The notes below the pieces were generated by a model that searched no databases, was not told where the DNA came from, and saw nothing but the letters and a program-made list of their open reading frames with translations. The position numbers and the translations under genes are program-made. From an uncultured Christensenella sp. (GTDB taxonomy: Bacteria; Bacillota; Clostridia; Christensenellales; Borkfalkiaceae), in NCBI GenBank assembly GCA_910586245.1, contig CAJUFY010000002.1:186001-250000 (forward strand): a DNA stretch of 64,000 nt, in the 5' to 3' direction. Each line of letters begins with the position of its first letter. The stretch's first letter is position 1. Positions 59,288-64,000 of this stretch are shown here, piece by piece.

Positions 59288-60355
59288 ATGACGCAGGACG
59301 AACAGGCAATTTTATGGCTCGCCGCTTGCTCGGGGTTGGAACGCCGTACGTGCGTTCGATTGCTGCGCGCGGCAAAGCGTCCCGCACTTTTGTTGGAAGA
59401 TTTTGAAAAATTTTCGAAAATCGTACTAAAAGAGGGGCAAAGCGGGTTATATAATAGCGACCGCTCTTTGCGGATCCGTCAGACGGAGCAGGCAATGCGG
59501 CGGCTGGAAGCGAAAGGACGGTTTGCCGTGACCCTCGTTTCCGACGATTATCCGCTTCCGTTAAAGGAAACGCCCGACGCGCCGTTGCTCTTGTACGGCG
59601 AAGGAAACCGCGCGCTGTTAAAGGAACGCGCCTTCTGTATCGTCGGCTCCCGCATTACGCCCGCATGGGCGGAAAAGACGGGGCAGCGGATCGCAAAAGA
59701 GCTGAGCGAAATCTTTGCGATCGTTACGGGATTTGCCGAAGGCGGCGACAGCGCGGCGATCGCGGGCGCGATCGAAGGCGGGAAGCTGATCTGCGTTCTG
59801 CCGAACGGTCTAGACGGATGTTATCCCGCTTCGCACGCGTCGCTCAAAAAGCGCGTCAAAGAACGCGGTTTGCTGCTTTCGGAGTTTCCGCCGGAGGAAG
59901 GGGTGAACAAGGGAGCGTTTCATGCGCGGAACAGGATTCTTGCGGGGCTTTCCGAAGGGGTTCTCGTCCTTTCGGCAGGGGAGAGAAGCGGTACGCTGAT
60001 TACGGCGAACGATGCGCTCGATTACGGGCGGGACGTGTTCGCGTTGCCTTACAGCCTCGGCGAGCGCAGGGGCGCGGGGTGCAACCGTCTGATTCAAAAG
60101 GGCGCTTTTCTCGTGACGGATACGGAGGATATTCTTTCCGTTTACGGATTGCATTCGATCAAAACGGAGCGGGTTTCGCTCACTGCGGAGGAAACGCGCG
60201 TGCTGGAAGTACTGCGAACGGGCGGTACGCTGCACGCCGCGGTCATTGCAGAGCGGGCGGACATGCAGATATTCGAAGCGGCGGCGGTGCTTTCGTCGCT
60301 CGAACTCAAAGGGCTCGCGGTCAAAGCGGGCGGAAATCAATACAACGCATTATAA
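59288..60355 (+). CDS. dprA: DprA, DNA-processing protein
   Basis: A 355-residue DprA/Smf that loads RecA on incoming single-stranded DNA. It has an N-terminal SAM-like helical part, a Rossmann core with IVGSRITP, VTGFAEGGDSAA, LPNGLDGCYP, FHARNRILAGLSEGVLV and SGTLITANDALDYGRDVFALP, and a winged-helix DprA C-terminal domain. The start is ATG 59288; no strong RBS, so coupling to yifB two bases upstream is likely. Confidence 0.94.
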   Translation: MTQDEQAILWLAACSGLERRTCVRLLRAAKRPALLLEDFEKFSKIVLKEGQSGLYNSDRSLRIRQTEQAMRRLEAKGRFAVTLVSDDYPLPLKETPDAPLLLYGEGNRALLKERAFCIVGSRITPAWAEKTGQRIAKELSEIFAIVTGFAEGGDSAAIAGAIEGGKLICVLPNGLDGCYPASHASLKKRVKERGLLLSEFPPEEGVNKGAFHARNRILAGLSEGVLVLSAGERSGTLITANDALDYGRDVFALPYSLGERRGAGCNRLIQKGAFLVTDTEDILSVYGLHSIKTERVSLTAEETRVLEVLRTGGTLHAAVIAERADMQIFEAAAVLSSLELKGLAVKAGGNQYNAL

Positions 60356-60375
60356 TCTTCAATTTAGGAGAGAAC

Positions 60376-62598
60376 ATGGATCTGATTATCGTGGAATCGC
60401 CTTCCAAGGCAAAGACAATTTCGAAATACTTAAAGGGAAAATACAAGGTAGACGCTTCGGGCGGACATATCCGCGATTTGCCGCAGAAGACGCTCGGCGT
60501 GGCGGTCGATAAAAATTTCGAACCCAAATACGTGACTTCTCCCGGAAAGGAAGAGACGATCAACCGTCTTGCGGACGAAGCCGCCCGCGCGGACAGAGTG
60601 TTTCTCGCAACCGACCCCGACCGTGAAGGCGAGGCGATTTCCTGGCATTTGCAAACGGTCCTCGGGTTGGACAAAGAGGGGGAGAACCGCATCGAATTCA
60701 ACGAAATTTCCCCCAAGGCGGTTGAGCGGGCGTTGCAAAAACCCCGTAAGATCAATTACAATCTCGTCGACGCGCAGCAGGCGCGCCGCGTGATGGACCG
60801 CTTGGTGGGTTATAAACTTTCTCCTTTTTTAAACAACAAAATCCGGAACGGACTTTCGGCGGGGCGGGTGCAGTCGGTTGCGCTGCGGCTCACCGTAGAG
60901 CGCGAACGCGAAATCATGGCGTTCGTGCCCGAAGAGTACTGGAATGTAACCGCGGAATTGCAGGACGGCGATAAGAAGTTTTCTCCGTTCAAAGCTTCGC
61001 TCGAAAAGAAGAACGGTAAAAAGTTCAAGATCGGCAACAAGGAAGAAAGCGAAGCGGTGCTTGCCGCGCTGGGCGCGGGCGGGTACTGCGTGGGCGCGGT
61101 GAAAAAATCGGTTACGAAATCGCATGCGCCCGCGCCGTTCACTACGAGTACGTTGCAGCAGGACGCTTCGAACAAACTGGGCATGACTGCGCCCGAAACC
61201 ATGCTCATGGCACAGCACTTGTACGAGGGGATCGACGTGGACAACGGCGAACACGTCGCCTTCGTAACTTACATCAGAACGGACTCCACCCGCGTTTCCG
61301 AAGAGGCGCAGGCGGCGGCGCAGGCGTTTATCGAAGAAAAATACGGCAAGGATTTCCTGCCCGAAAAACCCAACGTTTACGCTTCCAAAAAGGGCGCGCA
61401 GGACGCGCACGAAGCAATCCGCCCGATCGATCTTTCGCGCACGCCCGAATCCGCCAAAAAAATGCTCGATAAAAAGCATTACAACGTATACAAGCTTATT
61501 TACGACCGTTTCGTCGCTTCGCAGATGGCGGAAGCGCAGTACGATTCCATGCAGATCGAAGTGAACAACGGCGAATACACCTTTAAAGCGAGCGGCAAAG
61601 CACCCCGTTTTGCCGGCTACACCGCCGTGTATCAGGATGCGAAAAAGGACGAAGAGGAAGAAACGAAGGGCTTGCTCCCCCCGCTCGCGGAAGGGGACGG
61701 GCTCGATTGTCTTGCGTTAAAGCCCGAACAGAAGTTCACCAAACCGCCCGTGCGCTACACGGACGCATCGCTCGTAAAGGCGATGGAAGACAAGGGAATC
61801 GGCAGACCTTCGACCTACGCTTCCATTATTTCCGTGCTCAACAAGCGCAAGTACGTGGAAAAAGAGGGCAAGTACATGAAGCCCACCGAAGTCGCTTTCC
61901 GTATCACAGATTTGCTCGTGCAGTATTTTACCGACATCATGGACGTCGGTTTTACGGCGAACATGGAAGAAAAGCTCGACCAGATCGAGGACGGCGGCAA
62001 GGACTGGCACGCGATCATCGGCGACTTCTATCCGCCGTTCGAACAGAAGCTCCGCTTCGCCAACACCGACGGCGACGAGCTGACCGAAATCCTCTGCGAA
62101 AAGTGCGGGCATCCGATGGTGCGCCGCAACGGCAAATACGGCAAGTATCTGGCTTGTTCCAACTACCCGAAATGTTCGAACATCGTGAGCGAAGAGGAAG
62201 CTGAAGTTTCCGAAACGCCCTGCCCCAAATGCGGCGCGATGATGGTGGTCAAGAGCGGGCGCTACGGCAAATTCCTTGCCTGCCCCAACTATCCCGAATG
62301 CAAATCGACGATGCCGTTCGGGGAAGAAAAGGAACAGGTTTTGGAAGGGATTTGCCCCGATTGCGGCAAACCGACCAAAAAATTACACTCCAAACGCGGG
62401 AAATTGTATTACGGATGCAGCGGATATCCCGAATGCAAGTTCATGAGCTGGGATCTTCCCACGGGCGAAAAGTGCCCCCAGTGCGGCAGCGCGGTGATCA
62501 AAAACGCGAAGGGCTCGGTGAGATGTTCCAACCGCGATTGCGGTTACGCGCCCCTTTCCGAAGAGCCTGCGCCCGCGACGGAAGAAACGCATGATTAA
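60376..62598 (+). CDS. topA: DNA topoisomerase I
   Basis: A 740-residue type IA topoisomerase relaxing negative supercoils. The Toprim domain starts MDLIIVESPSKAKTI with ATDPDREGEA, the nucleophile Tyr299 lies in FVTYIRTDSTRVS, and about residues 573-735 hold four C-terminal zinc-ribbon units with CxxC pairs. ATG 60376 follows AGGAG; upstream in-frame sequence overlaps dprA and is a shadow. It overlaps trmFO by eight bases. Confidence 0.97.
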   Translation: MDLIIVESPSKAKTISKYLKGKYKVDASGGHIRDLPQKTLGVAVDKNFEPKYVTSPGKEETINRLADEAARADRVFLATDPDREGEAISWHLQTVLGLDKEGENRIEFNEISPKAVERALQKPRKINYNLVDAQQARRVMDRLVGYKLSPFLNNKIRNGLSAGRVQSVALRLTVEREREIMAFVPEEYWNVTAELQDGDKKFSPFKASLEKKNGKKFKIGNKEESEAVLAALGAGGYCVGAVKKSVTKSHAPAPFTTSTLQQDASNKLGMTAPETMLMAQHLYEGIDVDNGEHVAFVTYIRTDSTRVSEEAQAAAQAFIEEKYGKDFLPEKPNVYASKKGAQDAHEAIRPIDLSRTPESAKKMLDKKHYNVYKLIYDRFVASQMAEAQYDSMQIEVNNGEYTFKASGKAPRFAGYTAVYQDAKKDEEEETKGLLPPLAEGDGLDCLALKPEQKFTKPPVRYTDASLVKAMEDKGIGRPSTYASIISVLNKRKYVEKEGKYMKPTEVAFRITDLLVQYFTDIMDVGFTANMEEKLDQIEDGGKDWHAIIGDFYPPFEQKLRFANTDGDELTEILCEKCGHPMVRRNGKYGKYLACSNYPKCSNIVSEEEAEVSETPCPKCGAMMVVKSGRYGKFLACPNYPECKSTMPFGEEKEQVLEGICPDCGKPTKKLHSKRGKLYYGCSGYPECKFMSWDLPTGEKCPQCGSAVIKNAKGSVRCSNRDCGYAPLSEEPAPATEETHD

Positions 62599-63886
62599 GG
62601 TCATCGGCGCGGGGCTTGCCGGCGCGGAAGCGGCGTATTTTCTCGCAACGCACGGCGTAGAAGTCGAGCTGACGGAAATGAAACCGCAAAAGCGGACGCC
62701 CGCGCATTCGGGCGAAGGGTTTGCGGAACTCGTCTGTTCGAATTCGTTAAAGAGCAGCGACGTTTACGGCAACGCGTGCGGTCTTTTAAAAGAGGAACTG
62801 CGCGCGCTCGGATCGCTTACGATGGAGGCGGCGGAACAGACCAAAGTTCCCGCGGGCGGCGCGCTCGCCGTGGACCGCGAAAAATTTTCGGCATATATCA
62901 CCGAAAAGCTCAAACGCCACGAACGCGTTCATATCGTCTGCCGCGAAGAAAGCGAGCTGCCGGAAAGCGGAATTATCGCGACGGGGCCGCTCACTTCCGA
63001 ACCTTTGAGCAAGGCGATCGAAGGGGCGTTCGGCGGCGGACTGCACTTTTACGACGCGACCGCACCCGTCGTTTCGGCGGACAGCATCGATTATTCCAAA
63101 ACCTTTTCCCAGAGCCGCTACGGCAAAGGGGAGGGCGACTATATCAATTGTCCGCTCACGAAAGAGGAATACGAAACGTTCGTGAAAGAGCTCGTCAGCG
63201 CCGAGCGCGCGCAGCTGCATGCGTTCGAAAAACGGGAAATTTTCGAGGGCTGCATGCCCGTGGAAATTATGGCGTCGCGCGGGCGGGAAACGCTGCGCTT
63301 CGGAATGCTCAAACCCGTCGGGTTGGAAACGGAAGGGGTGCGCCCCTACGCCGTGCTGCAACTGAGAAGGGAGAACGAAGCGGGTACGGCGTACGGGCTC
63401 GTGGGATTTCAGACCAACTTGAAATTCGGCGAACAGAAGCGGGTGTTTTCTCTGATTCCCGCCCTGAAGAACGCGGAGTTTGAACGCTACGGCGTGATGC
63501 ACCGCAATACGTTTTTGGAGTCGCCGAAGATTCTGAACGCGGATTTTTCGGTAAAAAACAATCCGAATCTGTTCTTTGCCGGGCAGATTACGGGGGTCGA
63601 GGGCTACGTGGAAAGCGCGATGAGCGGGCTGCTCGCGGGCGTGCAGGCGTATCTGCGGGCGAACGGGAGGGAAACGCTCGTGCCCGAAGATACTTGCGTA
63701 TGCGGGGCGCTATCCCGTTATATCGCGGCGCCGAACAAGCATTTCCAACCGATGAACGCAAGCTACGGCGTTTTGCGCCCGATCGAGGGCGTGCGCGACA
63801 AAAAAGAAAAGAAACGGCTTCTCGGCGAACGGGCGTTGCGCGAAATCGCGCGGTTCCGTACGCTGATCGAAGATAAAAAGGAGTAA
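62591..63886 (+). CDS. trmFO: TrmFO, folate-dependent tRNA m5U54 methyltransferase
   Basis: A 431-residue FAD protein methylating U54 of the tRNA T-loop with methylene-THF, found where TrmA is replaced. FAD-binding VIGAGLAGAEAA lies at 4-15. LVCSNSLKSSD, ALAVDRE and the C-terminal GVEGYVESAMSGLLAG follow. It lies between topA and hslV, the classic Bacillota cluster. Confidence 0.96.
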   Translation: MIKVIGAGLAGAEAAYFLATHGVEVELTEMKPQKRTPAHSGEGFAELVCSNSLKSSDVYGNACGLLKEELRALGSLTMEAAEQTKVPAGGALAVDREKFSAYITEKLKRHERVHIVCREESELPESGIIATGPLTSEPLSKAIEGAFGGGLHFYDATAPVVSADSIDYSKTFSQSRYGKGEGDYINCPLTKEEYETFVKELVSAERAQLHAFEKREIFEGCMPVEIMASRGRETLRFGMLKPVGLETEGVRPYAVLQLRRENEAGTAYGLVGFQTNLKFGEQKRVFSLIPALKNAEFERYGVMHRNTFLESPKILNADFSVKNNPNLFFAGQITGVEGYVESAMSGLLAGVQAYLRANGRETLVPEDTCVCGALSRYIAAPNKHFQPMNASYGVLRPIEGVRDKKEKKRLLGERALREIARFRTLIEDKKE

Positions 63887-63889
63887 ATT

Positions 63890-64000
63890 ATGGAATTTCG
63901 CGGAACGACGATCTGCGCCGTCAAAAAGGACGGCGTGACGGCGATTGCAGGCGACGGACAGGTGACGATGGGGGAATCCGTCGTCTTTAAAAACACGGCG
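63890..64000 (+). CDS. hslV: HslV/ClpQ protease subunit, 5' end only
   Basis: Only the first 37 codons are in the window, beginning MEFRGTTICAVKKDGVTAIA and continuing GDGQVTMGESVV, the HslV N-terminus. The catalytic threonine is in GTT after processing. HslV forms the proteolytic ring partner of HslU. AGGAG precedes the ATG, four bases after trmFO. hslU and codY are expected beyond the edge (inference from the usual order). Confidence 0.9.
   Translation, partial: MEFRGTTICAVKKDGVTAIAGDGQVTMGESVVFKNTA

Noticed and set aside
59665..60375. In-frame open extension of topA upstream to 59665 (about 237 extra codons)
   Set aside because: It overlaps dprA in another frame, is Arg/Gly-rich with no family features, and a good RBS plus the canonical Toprim start lies at 60376.
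1..64000. CRISPR arrays, transposases, integrases, tRNA or rRNA genes
   Set aside because: No regularly spaced repeats, mobile-element enzymes or tRNA-like cloverleaf sequences were noticed on either strand.

Overview
This 64 kb window reads as chromosome of a spore-forming Bacillota bacterium, most likely an uncultured gut-type Clostridia of moderately high G+C (roughly low-to-mid 50s percent, judged by eye, not computed). Supporting features are an unbroken sigK with a hydrophobic pro-sequence, mcsA-mcsB-clpC, a type III glutamine synthetase, rqcP, the pyrH-frr-uppS-cdsA-dxr-rseP run, and the yifB-dprA-topA-trmFO-hslV cluster. A Christensenellales/Borkfalkiaceae-like origin is a guess. I found no rRNA, tRNA, insertion sequence, prophage or CRISPR array. 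Genes are dense: the largest gene-free gap is about 290 bp, and many neighbours overlap by 1 to 11 bases.

Layout. 0.1-6.4 kb: a membrane-anchored XRE regulator, an unknown four-helix membrane protein, then mcsA-mcsB-clpC (protein arginine phosphorylation and proteolysis) and an acetyltransferase; ctsR is not in this operon. 6.4-8.2 kb (minus): mtnN-luxS-ung, joined by ATGA overlaps. 8.3-13.3 kb: a ferritin-like protein, an Sfp-type transferase, a C_GCAxxG_C_C protein, an amino-acid kinase, a lipoprotein and a RecD-like helicase. 13.4-21.7 kb: aspS, sigK, asnB, glnN, a divergent XRE/zinc-ribbon pair with paired operators, then dut-trmB. 21.8-24.5 kb (minus): rqcP-ispDF-radA. 24.8-32.7 kb: rpoB-rpoC, with no ribosomal-protein genes beside them. 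32.8-39.0 kb: an accessory block of an XRE membrane regulator, two ABC-2 exporters, an SdpR/SdpI pair and a small membrane protein. 39.3-46.5 kb: rpsB-tsf, then pyrH-frr-uppS-cdsA-dxr-rseP. 46.5-48.5 kb: a TPP riboswitch-controlled ThiT-like transporter diverging from a YfbR-like nucleotidase. 48.5-55.1 kb: dnaA-mnmG on the minus strand, diverging from recF-PHP phosphoesterase-vanW. 55.2-64 kb: rplS, a polytopic PMT-like protein, yifB, dprA, topA, trmFO and the start of hslV.

The most interesting signals are regulatory. Three genes, and perhaps a fourth, have a sigma-A -10 box ending exactly six bases before the ATG and no Shine-Dalgarno sequence, which predicts leaderless mRNAs. Both ABC-exporter promoters carry a run of nine G in the -35/-10 spacer. 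Two divergent gene pairs have unusual promoter geometry: abutting -35 boxes at thiT/yfbR, and face-to-face -10 boxes around an inverted repeat at dnaA/recF. A strong extended -10 promoter points antisense through the sfp-like gene toward its neighbour. No decisive oriC was seen: dnaA is coupled to mnmG by a TAATG overlap, dnaN and gyrB are absent, and no DnaA-box cluster is visible.
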